39,415 nucleotides of DNA from Bacteroidaceae bacterium (GTDB taxonomy: Bacteria > Bacteroidota > Bacteroidia > Bacteroidales > Bacteroidaceae). Made by a program: the position numbers and the translations under genes. The DNA is taken from positions 1 through 39,415 of the forward strand of contig JAFTEV010000032.1 in assembly GCA_017453465.1 (NCBI GenBank), written 5' to 3'. The notes beneath the pieces were generated by a model. It was not told the origin of the DNA, did not search any database, and saw nothing but the letters and a program-made list of their open reading frames with translations. This document shows, piece by piece, positions 8,802-18,287 of the stretch (position 1 is the first letter of the stretch; every line of letters begins with the position of its first letter).

Positions 8802-11800
8802 ATGCGCTGTCTAATTACATTCTGCTCTTTTCTCTTCACTGTGGCAACCTATGCCCAACCGTTGGCTACCTGGAACACACCAGGCAATCTGAACCCCATC
8901 ATCCCAGGCTACTTTGCCGACCCCACCATCCGCAAGTTTGGCGACACATATTATATATATGCCACCACCGACGGCACGGGCAATGGCTATGGTCCCGCCC
9001 AGGTGTGGGTCAGCAAAGACTTTACCCACTGGAAGAACGTGGTCATGAACTGGCCCACAACCGAAGTGGTGTGGGCACCCGACGTGGTGCAGCAGCCCAA
9101 CGGGAAATACCGCTACTACTATTGTGAGCCGTGCAACATCAACATTGGCGAGAGCGACAGTCCGCTGGGTCCATGGCACAACATTCTGGGCAAACCCGAT
9201 GCCGTGATGGTGCCCGACCGCTACGTCCACAATGCCATAACACTCGACCCACAGCTCTTCCGCGACGACGACGGTTCGGAGTATCTCTACTTCACCACAT
9301 GGGGCATATACAAGGGGTTCGGTTGTGGTGTGGCGCGGCTGAACAAGGAGTATCAGCCCGGACAAGCCGGGCTTTCCGGGGATTCTGGCGATGCCCGCCG
9401 CTGGAACGAGAACGCTCCCTTCCCCATTGCAGCCGATGAGTTTTTCAGCGAAAAGCGGCTGATTCCCAACACGGAACTGGTGGACATCTTCGAGGCTCCT
9501 TTCGTGTTCAAGCGCAATGGAATCTACTACTTCACCTACTCCAGCGGTTCGTGCCACGACGATACTTACCGCGTGCAATATGCCGTCTCGAAGGAAAGCC
9601 CCATGGGGCCGTTTGAATACAAGGGTTGCATCCTGAAGACCAATGCAGACGGTACCATCCACGGCCCAGGCCACCACTCCATGCTGGAAGTGGATGGCAA
9701 CTACTACATTGTGTACCACCGCCACAATAATCCCCACTCCATCCACGGTTTCAACCGTCAGGTGTGCATCGACAAAGTGGAGTTCGATGCAGATGGCAAC
9801 ATCCTGCCCGTCGTGCCGACCCACACCGGCATTGCCCCCAGACTGCTCTGCAAGCAGAAGGGTCAGCCCGAAAACCTGGCCTACCGCTGTCAGGTGAAGG
9901 CTTCGTCCGTCTATTCCAATGACTTCAAGGCAGAGTTTGCCGTTGACGACAACAACGGAACCCTCTGGCGAGCCGCCCGCTGCAACGCCGAGAGCGACTC
10001 CGTATGGCTGGAGCTGAACCTCGGCAAGGTGCAGAAACTGAATCAGGTGTGGATTCAGTTTGAATACCCCACCTTCTTCTACCAGTACAAGGTGCTCACC
10101 TCTGCCGACGGAAAAAAGTGGACGCTGTATGCCGACAAGACCCGCAACACACAGGCGGGTTCGCCCATGATAGAAGAAGGCGAGGTGAAGGCACAATACA
10201 TCCGCATCTACATCACCGACACGCAGAAGAACGGCCACATGCCCGCCATCTGGAATGTAAAGGTGTTCAACGCCACAAAGAAGAATAACCCCAAGCTCAT
10301 GCTGCCCAACACCGACGGCATGGACTTGAAAGCCGTGGAGGAAGGCTATCCCAACCTGCACAAGAAGGACGTAAGCCGCGCCGAGCGCATTGTGTCGAGA
10401 GAGAAAGACCACACGATTATCGACATCAATGCCGACGACTACGCCACCAGCGGCAGAGCGAGCAGCATGTCGCGCATACTGAACCGCAAGGGCGGGTACT
10501 TCGACAGCGAAAACAAAGTTCGGATGGAGGTGAAAGCGGGCAAGAATGCCTTCTTCTTCAATGGGAAGACACAGTTCAAGTCCAGTTTCGACCTGCCCAA
10601 CACATTTGTTTACAACGCTCCCTACACCATTGTGGCCTGGACACTGAACCCCATCGTCGGCACCCAGGAAACGGTGCTCAGCCTCAGTCCAGCCCGCAAC
10701 GACCTGGCCACAACCGAGTTCCGCCAGGGCAGCGACCGAGCCACAGGACTCATCCAGCACAACGGCTCGTTTGAAAGCAGTGGTGCCACGAAAGCCATCA
10801 CCGAGGGAGCTGGACAGTGGCAGCACTGGGTCATCACCTTCGATGGCTACATGGAACGAGTTTATCTCAATGGCAAACTGCTGCAAGAGAAGAACAACTT
10901 CATCATGGTTCGTCCGCAAGGTCCGCTCACACTGGGTGCCTCTGCCGACGGAAGCAACAAGTTCAGCGGCTACATCCATTCGCTGCAACTCCTCGACCGC
11001 AGTTTCTCTGCCGAAGAAGCATTGGCTGCCTTCCGCGAAAAGTCGGACACCGACAACAAGACAGTCTATGACAAGACTCCCGCAATTGTGACCGAAGACC
11101 TTTCGCCCGAACTCATCAGCGTAAAACTCGTTGACGACAAGGGAGAAACCATCGAGACGGGACTCTTGACCTTCCAGTTTGCCATCACATCGCAGTTCAG
11201 CAAGAAGGACACTGTGGGCCTGAAGTTCTCTGCCCCGTCCAACAACTCTGCCATCCTGCTCAGCACCGACGGCAAGAAGCAGCAGAAAGTGTTTGTTCAC
11301 TTGAAAGACGACACCGGCACAGTGGACAAGGTGATTACCAAAACCCAGTTCATGAACCAGATTGCCTTCCAGCTCACCGAGCAGAAACAAGCAGAAAAGC
11401 TCTCGTTCACTACGGGCGAGCAGTTCAACGAAGACCCCGCCAGCAGTTCACACATCTTCAAGGAAACCACCAACGACTTCGTAATGCAGACCCGCATCTG
11501 TGGCATCGACGGAGAAGAACGCCACAACACTCCTGCCTATAATGAAGGCGGCATCATCATCTGTGGTGACGAACTCACCATCCAACTGGGCGTGTTCCCC
11601 GCCTACAACTGCGGCAATATGCTCACCGTGCTCAGTCGCCATGGCCGTCCACAGTACCCCAACGGCAAAGGCTGGCAATACGACCCCTACTTGCAGCTAG
11701 AGCGGCGCGGACAAGTCATCTATGCCCGCACCAGCAAAGACGGACGCTCATGGGAAGACATTGACGGCAGCCCCATCTATTGCCCACAGCTGGAAGGCAA

Positions 11801-11891
11801 AAAGGTGCGGCTCGGCCTTTACCAGACAACCTACACCGAGAACTCCAGCTGGGTGAAAGCCGACCAGTTCAAGATTTACACCGCAAAATAG
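8802..11891 (+). CDS. Secreted multidomain glycoside hydrolase family 43 enzyme
   Basis: The 1029-aa product has a short signal peptide ending near ATYAQ. Residues about 30-350 are a five-bladed propeller of GH43 type. The likely catalytic triad is D40 (in FADPT), D149 (in TLDPQLF) and E231 (in DIFEAPF), with HGPGHHS further on, as in beta-xylosidase or arabinofuranosidase members. Residues about 365-500 resemble a discoidin (F5/8 type C) carbohydrate-binding domain (LWLELNLGK-like strand, VKVF end). Residues about 560-740 resemble a LamG/concanavalin-like domain (W-V-I-T-F-D-G, V-Y-L-N-G-K). The last 170 residues resemble the beta-sandwich that closes GH43 or DUF1349 proteins. I infer action on arabinoxylan or a similar plant polysaccharide outside or in the periplasm. 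No SusC/SusD pair is nearby, so this is an isolated enzyme and not part of a visible utilisation locus. The substrate is not certain. Confidence 0.85.
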   Translation: MRCLITFCSFLFTVATYAQPLATWNTPGNLNPIIPGYFADPTIRKFGDTYYIYATTDGTGNGYGPAQVWVSKDFTHWKNVVMNWPTTEVVWAPDVVQQPNGKYRYYYCEPCNINIGESDSPLGPWHNILGKPDAVMVPDRYVHNAITLDPQLFRDDDGSEYLYFTTWGIYKGFGCGVARLNKEYQPGQAGLSGDSGDARRWNENAPFPIAADEFFSEKRLIPNTELVDIFEAPFVFKRNGIYYFTYSSGSCHDDTYRVQYAVSKESPMGPFEYKGCILKTNADGTIHGPGHHSMLEVDGNYYIVYHRHNNPHSIHGFNRQVCIDKVEFDADGNILPVVPTHTGIAPRLLCKQKGQPENLAYRCQVKASSVYSNDFKAEFAVDDNNGTLWRAARCNAESDSVWLELNLGKVQKLNQVWIQFEYPTFFYQYKVLTSADGKKWTLYADKTRNTQAGSPMIEEGEVKAQYIRIYITDTQKNGHMPAIWNVKVFNATKKNNPKLMLPNTDGMDLKAVEEGYPNLHKKDVSRAERIVSREKDHTIIDINADDYATSGRASSMSRILNRKGGYFDSENKVRMEVKAGKNAFFFNGKTQFKSSFDLPNTFVYNAPYTIVAWTLNPIVGTQETVLSLSPARNDLATTEFRQGSDRATGLIQHNGSFESSGATKAITEGAGQWQHWVITFDGYMERVYLNGKLLQEKNNFIMVRPQGPLTLGASADGSNKFSGYIHSLQLLDRSFSAEEALAAFREKSDTDNKTVYDKTPAIVTEDLSPELISVKLVDDKGETIETGLLTFQFAITSQFSKKDTVGLKFSAPSNNSAILLSTDGKKQQKVFVHLKDDTGTVDKVITKTQFMNQIAFQLTEQKQAEKLSFTTGEQFNEDPASSSHIFKETTNDFVMQTRICGIDGEERHNTPAYNEGGIIICGDELTIQLGVFPAYNCGNMLTVLSRHGRPQYPNGKGWQYDPYLQLERRGQVIYARTSKDGRSWEDIDGSPIYCPQLEGKKVRLGLYQTTYTENSSWVKADQFKIYTAK

Positions 11892-11902
11892 CCCCAAAAA
11901 CA

Positions 11903-11936
11903 ATTGAAGATTGAAAATTGAAGATTGAAGATTGCC
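11903..11936. repeat. ATTGAAG/ATTGAAA short tandem repeat before the helicase gene
   Basis: Four to five imperfect copies of a 7-8 base unit (ATTGAAG, ATTGAAAA) fill the gap between the GH43 stop and the helicase start. It is an intergenic low-complexity array with units close to those elsewhere in the window. It also creates a TTG at 11925 in frame with the helicase. Confidence 0.6.
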
Positions 11937-11945
11937 CAATTCCTC

Positions 11946-14900
11946 ATGCGTCCACTCAAACTCTACAGAGCATCGGCTGGCAGCGGAAAAACCTTCACGC
12001 TGGCCGTTGAATACATCAAACTGCTCATCATCAACCAATGGGAATACAAACACATCTTGGCCGTGACCTTCACCAACAAGGCTACAGCCGAGATGAAGGA
12101 ACGCATTCTCAGCACACTCTACGGACTGACCCACGGGCTGGAGAGTGCCAGTGGCTACATGAACGTCATCAAGGAAGCCGAAGAAATCAAGGCTCTCCAC
12201 ATTTCTGACGACGAAATACGCCGACGGGCAGGCATTGCACTGGGCAACCTGGCACACGACTACAGCCGATTCCACATCGAGACCATCGACTCCTTCTTCA
12301 TCAGTGTCATCAAGGATTTAGCCCGTGAACTCGACCTCACGGCCAACCTGAATATCGACCTGAACGCCACCGACGTGCTCGACGAAGCTGTGGATAACAT
12401 CATTGACAGTCTGCAAGAAGGCAGCGAAACCTTCCGCAACATCAAGGACTTTATTCAAGAGAAGATTGACGCAGAAAGCAACTGGAAGATTGACCAGGAA
12501 GTGAAAGACTTCGGACTGAACATCTTCAACGAGCACTATTTGGCCAAAAGCTACCTCATCGCCAGTAAGATACAGGACAGCCAGTTCATGGCCTCCTACC
12601 GCAAACAGCTCCGTGCAGCCAAGGCCGAAGTGCTGCGGCAGACAAAGGGTGCTGCTGAAGAGTTCCTGCACTTCTGCGAAGCCCATGGCTACACGGCGGA
12701 GAACTTCAAGCAAAAGGAACGAGGCGTGTGGGGATTCTTCAACAAACTGGCACAAGGCAAGGAACTGCCCGAACCCAACAGCTACGTGCTGAAATGCCTT
12801 GAAAGCAAAGAACAGTGGAGCAAGGATGCCACACTCTGCGAACTGGCCGAATCGGCCCTCATGCCCCTGTTGCAAAACCTCATCGCAGCCATGCCCAAGG
12901 CTCGGCAAACGCTTTCCACCGTGAGTGCCATCAGTCAGCACCTCAGCCATTTGCAGTTGCTCCACGCCATCAGTCAACAGGTAGAACAGCTGAACAACGA
13001 TGCCAACCGATTTCTGCTGGCCAATTCTGCCCACTTCCTGCAGCGCATGATTGACAAGTCGAATGTGCCCTTCATCTACGAAAAGAGCGGAGCACGTTTC
13101 AACCACATCATGATTGACGAATTTCAAGATACCTCCGCCCTGCAATGGAGCAACTTCCTGCCGCTACTTTCCAACAGCCTCGATGCAGCCCAAAGCTGCC
13201 TCGTTGTGGGCGATGTGAAGCAGAGCATCTACCGCTTCCGCAACAGCGACTGGCAGATACTCAACACGCTGGGCGATGTGCCCGAACTGAGCGGCAAGAT
13301 TGAGGAACATCACTTGGCATTCAATCGCCGCAGTCTGGGCAACATCATCCACTTCAACAACGCCTTCTTCCAGAACGCCACCAGTGCACTGAACGAAGAC
13401 TACCGCCAGGCACACGACGGCCAGGACTCCACCCAGCTGCTCAAGGCATACAGCGATGTAGAGCAGCAGCAACTGGCCAGCAAGCAAGGCCAAGGCTATG
13501 TGCGCATCGAAATCCTGCAAAAAGAGGAGGATGAGGACCCACCCGACTACGAAGCCCTGACCCTCGACCGCCTTGTCAGCTATCTGCAAGAACTCACCGG
13601 GCAGGGAATTGCCCAGCGCGACATCACTATCCTGCTGCGCTACAACCGTCACATCCCCCTCATCAGCCGTCACATCGCCATCCATGCACCCAGCATCCAC
13701 CTCGTGTCCGACGAAGCCTTCCAGCTGAAAGCCTCGGCCACAGTGAATGCCATCATTCTGGCACTGAAGTACCTCGTCAATGCGGACGATAAATACACGC
13801 TGGCACAGCTGGCCGACATCTGCCTCTCGCTCCAGTCGCCCACCGCTGCCCCGAAGCTCAGCGACCTGCTGCTGACCGACACGGCACAGCTCGAAGCCCT
13901 CCTGCCCCCAGCCTACATCGAGGGGAAACACACGCTGGTCTTTGAACCCCTGAAGGAACTCATCGAGAAGATTTATGTCATCTTCCAGCTCGACAGGATT
14001 CACGGCCAGGACGCATACCTCTTCTACTTCCACGACCAAATTGCCGCCTTCACCGAAGACATGAAGGCAGACCCCGTCAGCTTCCTCAACTATTGGGACG
14101 AAACGCTCTCCGTGAAGACCATCCCCGGCAGCGTGGACGACGGCGTGCGCATCATGTCCATCCACAAGTCAAAGGGACTGGAGTTTCACACCGTCATCAT
14201 CCCATTCTGCGACTGGACCACACTGGGCAAACCCTCAGAACTGCTCTGGTGCACACCTACCGAAACTCCCTACGACCAACTGAAACTCATCCCCGTAGGC
14301 TTCAACAAGACCACACAAGAGAGCATCTTCGCAGCCGACTATGAAAACGAAGTGCTGCTGAACAACGTTGACAACCTCAACCTGCTATATGTAGCCTTCA
14401 CACGTGCCGTCAACAACCTGCTCATCATTACCCAAAGCTGCGAATCGGCTGGGAAGAAAAGTGACAGCACAGGCACTGTGAAGGACATTCGCAGGCTCAT
14501 AGCCCGTTCCCTGCCCGACTTCATGGCCAGCCCAGAAGCCGATGGCACGGGCACACTGGAGTATGGCACACTTGTCACCACACACGAGGAAAAACTGACG
14601 ACCGATGACAACGTGCTCACACAGCCCTACCAGAAAGAATACATCCAGTTCCAGACCAGCGACACACTGCCCCAATTCCGCCAGTCCAACAAGTCGAAAG
14701 ACTTCATCGCTCAGTTTTCCGACAGCCCCACAACTCCCACTACCTACATCGACCGTGGCCTACTCTACCACGCCATCTTTCAAGAAATCAACACACTCCA
14801 AGACATTGACCGTGTCATTGACAAGATGAACATGGAGGGCCACTTCCACAGCCTTGCCGAACAGCAGGAAGTCAGCCAGCACGTCCATGCCGCCCTGAGC

Positions 14901-15191
14901 GACACCTTTGCCGCCCGCTGGTTCACAGACCAGTGGCAGGTGGTCAACGAGCGTGCCATCCTCACGCCCACTGCTACGGGCCAATGGCAGGAATACCGTG
15001 CCGACCGCGTTATCATGTCCCCCACCGAAACCATCGTCATCGACTACAAGACTGGACACCCACGTCCCGAACACAAGGAACAGGTGCGCACCTACATGAA
15101 CCTACTCCAGCAGATGGGCTACCCCAACGTGAAAGGCTACGTGTGGTACATCATGAGCGGAAAGACCTATTCAGTCGAAATGAGGAATTAG
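11946..15191 (+). CDS. UvrD/AddA-like helicase-nuclease (RecB family)
   Basis: About 1081 aa. Superfamily 1A helicase motifs are in order: Walker A ASAGSGKT at residues 9-16, motif Ia VTFTNKATAEMKERI, Walker B MIDEFQDTSALQW, motif III VVGDVKQSIYRFR, a late motif V/VI block (IMSIHKSKGLEF and LLYVAFTRA). The C-terminus has a PD-(D/E)XK nuclease core (YRADRV, then VIDYKTG) typical of AddA/RecB. The role is resection of double-strand breaks and recombination repair in the cytoplasm. The AddB-like partner that often neighbours it is not in this window. I chose ATG 11946 and not the in-frame TTG at 11925, because the upstream codons come from repeat DNA and the Walker A motif then starts near the N-terminus, as is usual in the family. 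It is followed by ruvC, which also acts in recombination. Confidence 0.88.
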   Translation: MRPLKLYRASAGSGKTFTLAVEYIKLLIINQWEYKHILAVTFTNKATAEMKERILSTLYGLTHGLESASGYMNVIKEAEEIKALHISDDEIRRRAGIALGNLAHDYSRFHIETIDSFFISVIKDLARELDLTANLNIDLNATDVLDEAVDNIIDSLQEGSETFRNIKDFIQEKIDAESNWKIDQEVKDFGLNIFNEHYLAKSYLIASKIQDSQFMASYRKQLRAAKAEVLRQTKGAAEEFLHFCEAHGYTAENFKQKERGVWGFFNKLAQGKELPEPNSYVLKCLESKEQWSKDATLCELAESALMPLLQNLIAAMPKARQTLSTVSAISQHLSHLQLLHAISQQVEQLNNDANRFLLANSAHFLQRMIDKSNVPFIYEKSGARFNHIMIDEFQDTSALQWSNFLPLLSNSLDAAQSCLVVGDVKQSIYRFRNSDWQILNTLGDVPELSGKIEEHHLAFNRRSLGNIIHFNNAFFQNATSALNEDYRQAHDGQDSTQLLKAYSDVEQQQLASKQGQGYVRIEILQKEEDEDPPDYEALTLDRLVSYLQELTGQGIAQRDITILLRYNRHIPLISRHIAIHAPSIHLVSDEAFQLKASATVNAIILALKYLVNADDKYTLAQLADICLSLQSPTAAPKLSDLLLTDTAQLEALLPPAYIEGKHTLVFEPLKELIEKIYVIFQLDRIHGQDAYLFYFHDQIAAFTEDMKADPVSFLNYWDETLSVKTIPGSVDDGVRIMSIHKSKGLEFHTVIIPFCDWTTLGKPSELLWCTPTETPYDQLKLIPVGFNKTTQESIFAADYENEVLLNNVDNLNLLYVAFTRAVNNLLIITQSCESAGKKSDSTGTVKDIRRLIARSLPDFMASPEADGTGTLEYGTLVTTHEEKLTTDDNVLTQPYQKEYIQFQTSDTLPQFRQSNKSKDFIAQFSDSPTTPTTYIDRGLLYHAIFQEINTLQDIDRVIDKMNMEGHFHSLAEQQEVSQHVHAALSDTFAARWFTDQWQVVNERAILTPTATGQWQEYRADRVIMSPTETIVIDYKTGHPRPEHKEQVRTYMNLLQQMGYPNVKGYVWYIMSGKTYSVEMRN

Positions 15192-15298
15192 GAATGAGAA
15201 ATTAGAAATGAGGAACCTTAAGCTCGGTGTAGCCAATTGATACTCAAATTGTGAATTGTCAATTGTGAATTGTCAAATTGTAAATTGTCCAATTGTGA
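15188..15298. repeat. Composite AT-rich intergenic repeat before ruvC
   Basis: From left to right: imperfect GAATTAGGAATGAG-type 7-base units, a unique 25-base core, then TTGATACTCAAATTGTGAAT and alternating AATTGTGAATTGTC units up to the ruvC ATG. Read on the minus strand this is the same composite seen at 19487-19556 and 22621-22783 (ACAATTCACAATTTGAGT joined to TTCCTCAT units), here inverted. The last unit supplies the bases immediately before the ruvC start. Confidence 0.65.
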
Positions 15299-15853
15299 AT
15301 GGAAAAAATAATTCTCGGCGTTGACCCAGGCACCAACGTAATGGGTTACGGCATCCTGCGCGTCGTTGGCAACAAAGCCGAACTGATGACCATGGGTGTC
15401 ATCGAACTTCACAAATACGAAAGCCACTACCTGCGGCTTGGCAAAATCTTCGAGCGCATCACCGGCATCATCGACTCGTTCCACCCCGACGAAATGGCCA
15501 TCGAAGCCCCCTTCTTCGGCAAGAACGTGCAGAGTATGCTCAAGCTGGGCCGTGCCCAAGGTGTAGCCATCACAGCCGCCATCATGCGCGACATCCCCAT
15601 CACCGAATACGAACCCCGCAAAATCAAGGTAGCCATCACCGGCAACGGTGCAGCCGCCAAAGAACAAGTAGCCGGAATGCTCCAGCGCATCCTCCACATC
15701 CCCGCAGAAGAAATGCAAGTGCAGTTCGATGCCACCGACGCCCTCGGCGCAGCCTACTGCCACTTCGTCCAGATGGGCAAACCCCAAGTGGATAAACACT
15801 ACGGCAGCTGGAAAGACTTCATTGCCAAAAATGCCGACAAGGTGCATCAATGA
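15299..15853 (+). CDS. ruvC: Holliday junction endonuclease RuvC
   Basis: 184 aa, close to the usual length. The RNase H-fold acidic residues are visible: D9 in [14 protein letters not shown]69 in MAIEAPFF, and the pair D144 and D147 in [13 protein letters not shown]. The FFGKN stretch with N-x-x-S-x-x-K-L-G-x-A-x-G matches the conserved dimer and junction-binding region. RuvC resolves Holliday junctions with RuvAB. Here it follows the AddA-like helicase-nuclease after about 107 bases of repeat DNA, so the pair may be co-transcribed. The ATG lies inside the final repeat unit (GTGAATGG), so repeat changes could alter the leader without touching the protein. Confidence 0.95.
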   Translation: MEKIILGVDPGTNVMGYGILRVVGNKAELMTMGVIELHKYESHYLRLGKIFERITGIIDSFHPDEMAIEAPFFGKNVQSMLKLGRAQGVAITAAIMRDIPITEYEPRKIKVAITGNGAAAKEQVAGMLQRILHIPAEEMQVQFDATDALGAAYCHFVQMGKPQVDKHYGSWKDFIAKNADKVHQ

Positions 15854-15945
15854 AGAATGAGGAATTAGGAATGTGGAATTAGGAATGATTACTGTGCCTT
15901 TTCAGTATCAAATCCTAATTCCTCATTCCTCATTCCTAATTCTTG
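15854..15945. repeat. Inverted 7-base-unit repeat between convergent genes
   Basis: GAATTAGGAATG-type units on the left (about 15858-15886) are complementary to CATTCCTCATTCCTAATTC units on the right (about 15911-15943), so RNA from either strand can fold into a long hairpin around a loop containing CAGTATCAAATCC. It lies between the ends of ruvC (plus) and the BtpA-family gene (minus) and may act as a bidirectional terminator, although no clean T-run is present. Confidence 0.55.
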
Positions 15946-16662
15946 TCAAATTGTCAAATTCAATATCTGCTTTACATATTCCTCTTTTACACACCCCACG
16001 TCGTAATGACCTTCCTTGAACCAACTGCCGATGATGGCTCCGTCGGCCACGCGAAAGGTTTCCTGAACGGTTTCAAGAGTGACACCAGCTCCCACAATAA
16101 TAGGGAAATCGTTCAGCACAGAGCGAAATTCCGCCACTTTGCCGAAGGGGGTCGGTATGCCGGTGCCATCGCCTGTACATACAATAGCATCGCATCGACT
16201 GGTACCAAGTCTCAAGTCTTCATCCAGGGTGCGCCCCGAAAGTACGGGCTGATATTTGAACCGCACACCACCCAGAAGAACTGCGTCCGACTCCTGCCTA
16301 AGCTGGGAGAGACTCTCGGCGTATGCTGCATCTTCTTTGGGTCTAAGATGGCCACATACCGAGTCTATTTGTATGAACGAAGCCTTGTACTTTTTAGCCA
16401 AGTGGAATGCCTTCTGGTAGTTGCCCAGTATATTCACACCGTAGATAGCATCGGGGTGCTCCCTTTGCATCCAGGCCAAAACCGTCTCGCAGTCATTCGT
16501 GTCGCCGAAGTAATTCTCTATCAGTGGACAGACACCATGCTTCAGGTAAATCTCAATCTCTTCCTTGGCCAGTTCCAATGCAGAAAGGCTGCACGTAGAA
16601 TTGGTGTGAATCATGCCAATCAGGGGTTTCCTGCCAGCAAATAAAGTTTCAAATTTCATCAT
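15946..16662 (-). CDS. BtpA/SgcQ family TIM-barrel protein
   Basis: About 238 aa from the M-M-K-F-E start at 16662; M at 16659 is equally possible. An in-frame ATG at 16695 would add 11 residues encoded by repeat-like CAATTG sequence, so I reject it. The protein matches the BtpA family: GMIHTN near the start, a G-V-x-x-x-I-E-N-Y-F-G strand, G-V-N-I-L-G-N-Y, then A-I-V-C-T-G-D-G-T-G and a final phosphate-site-like G-A-I-I-G-S-W-F-K. The family is a (beta/alpha)8 barrel of poorly known function; BtpA affects photosystem I assembly in cyanobacteria, which cannot be its role here. It is the only confident minus-strand protein gene in the window, and it ends convergently with ruvC. Confidence 0.75.
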   Translation of the reverse strand: MMKFETLFAGRKPLIGMIHTNSTCSLSALELAKEEIEIYLKHGVCPLIENYFGDTNDCETVLAWMQREHPDAIYGVNILGNYQKAFHLAKKYKASFIQIDSVCGHLRPKEDAAYAESLSQLRQESDAVLLGGVRFKYQPVLSGRTLDEDLRLGTSRCDAIVCTGDGTGIPTPFGKVAEFRSVLNDFPIIVGAGVTLETVQETFRVADGAIIGSWFKEGHYDVGCVKEEYVKQILNLTI

Positions 16663-16725
16663 ATACAATTGACAATTGAACAATGTTACAGACATTCTTC
16701 ATGCTATAACATAAGATTTTGGGCA

Positions 16726-16757
16726 CAAAGATAAGGATTTTTTGACTTCACAGCAAA
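16726..16757 (-). promoter_or_regulatory. Promoter of the BtpA-family gene
   Basis: On the minus strand, TTTG (plus 16754-16757), a 20-base gap and TATCTTTG (plus 16726-16733) make an ideal Bacteroidetes promoter about 65 bases upstream of the BtpA-family start. Confidence 0.75.
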
Positions 16758-16817
16758 AAAGTTATAAATTAAGAGTTATAAGTTAAAATGCCATGCAGGA
16801 TATTGGCATTTTCTTCC

Positions 16818-16825
16818 TAACTTTG
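16818..16825 (+). promoter_or_regulatory. -7 element for the amidotransferase-like gene
   Basis: TAACTTTG matches TAnnTTTG exactly, 40 bases before the ATG at 16866. The -33 box is weak. Just upstream (16763-16788) are AGTTATAAGTTAAAATG-type units like those at 39098. Confidence 0.6.
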
Positions 16826-16865
16826 CACCGTTTCTAAACAGAAAGAAAGGTAACAAGGCAAAGCA

Positions 16866-17897
16866 ATGAAACAGATTAAACCCTGGCTGTTCGCAGCCAT
16901 CCTCATCATTTGCGCTACAGCGGCAGCCGTGATTGTCTGTCGCCATTCAGACACCCAGAACAACAACGCTGCTGACAGCGACAACAAGATAGTGACAATA
17001 GCCATCGCTTGGCGGGCTGACACGACAAGCGAGTTCTGCACCAACATGGTGGAAACACTCAAAGAGGCTGGTGCCAACGTGGTCATCCTGCCGCAGGTAA
17101 AAGCCCCATACGTGGAATACAACGGAGCCAACGTCTCTGCCACCTGTCTTGATGCAGAAGGAATAGGCTACCTCTCCGCCCGCTGTGCACAGCAGACACG
17201 CAGCACCACCCATCGGGGGACCAACGTGCAGGAAGCACTGCGCGGCGTGGACGGTGTCATCTTCACGGGGGGCGAGGACATCAGCCCCACCCTGCTGGCC
17301 ACGCCACAAGACTGGCACCACATAGAGGCCGAGATAGACTACAACGCCGCCCGCGACGTGTCGGACTACCTGACCATGACCTACTGCCTGGACAACGACA
17401 TCCCCCTGATGGGCTTCTGCCGTGGAGCACAGATGCTGGGCGTAGTGTCGGGAGCCACGATGATACAAGACATCCCCACCTGGTTTGCCCAGCAAAGTCT
17501 CCCCTACCACGACGAGCATCGCCGCGAGAAGGCTGCGGGCGAAACCTACCGCGACTACGCCGCCCACGCAGTCACACTGGCAAATGGCTCGTTGTTGGCC
17601 CGCTACTTCAGCACCACTGCGCTCACGGGTTGCCCCTCATGGCACCACCAAGCCCTGCTCAGCACCGAGGGCACTCCCCTGCGCGTCACGGGCACCACAA
17701 CCGTGTCGGGCATCAGCATGGTGGAAGGCATTGAGCGCACAGACAAACGCTGCGCACTGGGCGTGCAGTTTCATCCCGAAGCAGCCATCGCAAAACACAT
17801 CGGGAAAGCCGTCAACAATGCGAATGCCTCGCAATTCATGCCTTACGACACAGCTATCCACCTGTTCCGCGCCTTCATCGAAGAGTGCAAGAAATGA
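16866..17897 (+). CDS. Class I glutamine amidotransferase-like hydrolase (peptidase C26 family)
   Basis: The 343-aa product has an N-terminal membrane or signal segment (residues 8-24) and is probably exported or membrane-anchored. The fold is that of gamma-glutamyl-gamma-aminobutyrate hydrolase (PuuD type): a GVIFTGGEDISP oxyanion region, nucleophile C185 in GFCRGAQMLG, a WHHQ segment and the H303/E305 pair in GVQFHPEA. The cytoplasmic relatives cut gamma-glutamyl amides; a version with a signal segment may act on extracytoplasmic gamma-glutamyl or murein-derived peptides, which is inference. It is monocistronic in appearance, with its own promoter and a long non-coding stretch after it. Confidence 0.82.
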   Translation: MKQIKPWLFAAILIICATAAAVIVCRHSDTQNNNAADSDNKIVTIAIAWRADTTSEFCTNMVETLKEAGANVVILPQVKAPYVEYNGANVSATCLDAEGIGYLSARCAQQTRSTTHRGTNVQEALRGVDGVIFTGGEDISPTLLATPQDWHHIEAEIDYNAARDVSDYLTMTYCLDNDIPLMGFCRGAQMLGVVSGATMIQDIPTWFAQQSLPYHDEHRREKAAGETYRDYAAHAVTLANGSLLARYFSTTALTGCPSWHHQALLSTEGTPLRVTGTTTVSGISMVEGIERTDKRCALGVQFHPEAAIAKHIGKAVNNANASQFMPYDTAIHLFRAFIEECKK

Positions 17898-18260
17898 AAC
17901 CGGCAAGCACTTAAGATGGGTTTCATAGGGACAACATCCAGCTGTCCTGTGTCCGCAGTTGGGTGAGAAAGTTCTCCTCGCTTGGCGGGAGAGTTCTCTG
18001 GATGCAGCGCGGCAGTTCTGTGGTTGCAGTCCCGCTACATTGCCGCCGCACCGGGAGAACTGTGTGGCGGCTGTAGCAGTGGGTTCCCACCGCAGTGGCA
18101 CAGCATTGGGACAGCACGGGAAATGAGGTCGCACGGAAAGAAGAATGGCACGAGTTTCGCAGAAACCAAAGTTCACCAAGAGTTTTACAAGGCTCCTGAA
18201 GGCGGAGGCGTGTTTTTTTGTCTGGACTCCTCAAAAAAGAGGGCTATGTGTAATGGGGTT
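17898..18260. other. Long intergenic region with GC-rich degenerate repeat
   Basis: No gene is supported here. Bases about 17960-18130 are GC-rich and contain internally similar words (GAGAAAGTTCTCC, GGGAGAGTTCTC, GGGAGAACTGTG) plus CAGTCCCGCTACATTGCC at 18027-18044, the inverse of the word at 6197-6214. It appears to be a second, partly inverted copy of the dispersed intergenic element found after the dockerin gene. Confidence 0.4.
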
Positions 18261-18273
18261 CGGAAATATTTTG

Positions 18274-18281
18274 TATCTTTG
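18274..18281 (+). promoter_or_regulatory. Orphan -7 element upstream of a candidate small RNA
   Basis: TATCTTTG is an exact TAnnTTTG match. It lies 215 bases before the glycosyltransferase start, and that gene has its own closer promoter. It could drive the short transcript described at 18288-18402. Confidence 0.45.
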
Positions 18282-18287
18282 CCGCTG

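Noticed and set aside
8811-11390. 859-aa open frame antisense to the GH43 gene
   Set aside because: Its residues show no domain, and it mirrors the codon bias of the well-supported GH43 gene; long stop-free antisense frames are expected in GC-rich genes.
11925-11945. TTG start for the helicase
   Set aside because: The seven added residues come from the ATTGAAG tandem repeat; ATG 11946 fits the family's N-terminus.
15943-16644. 233-aa plus-strand frame opposite the BtpA-family gene
   Set aside because: The minus-strand frame matches a known family and has an ideal promoter; the plus-strand product has no features.
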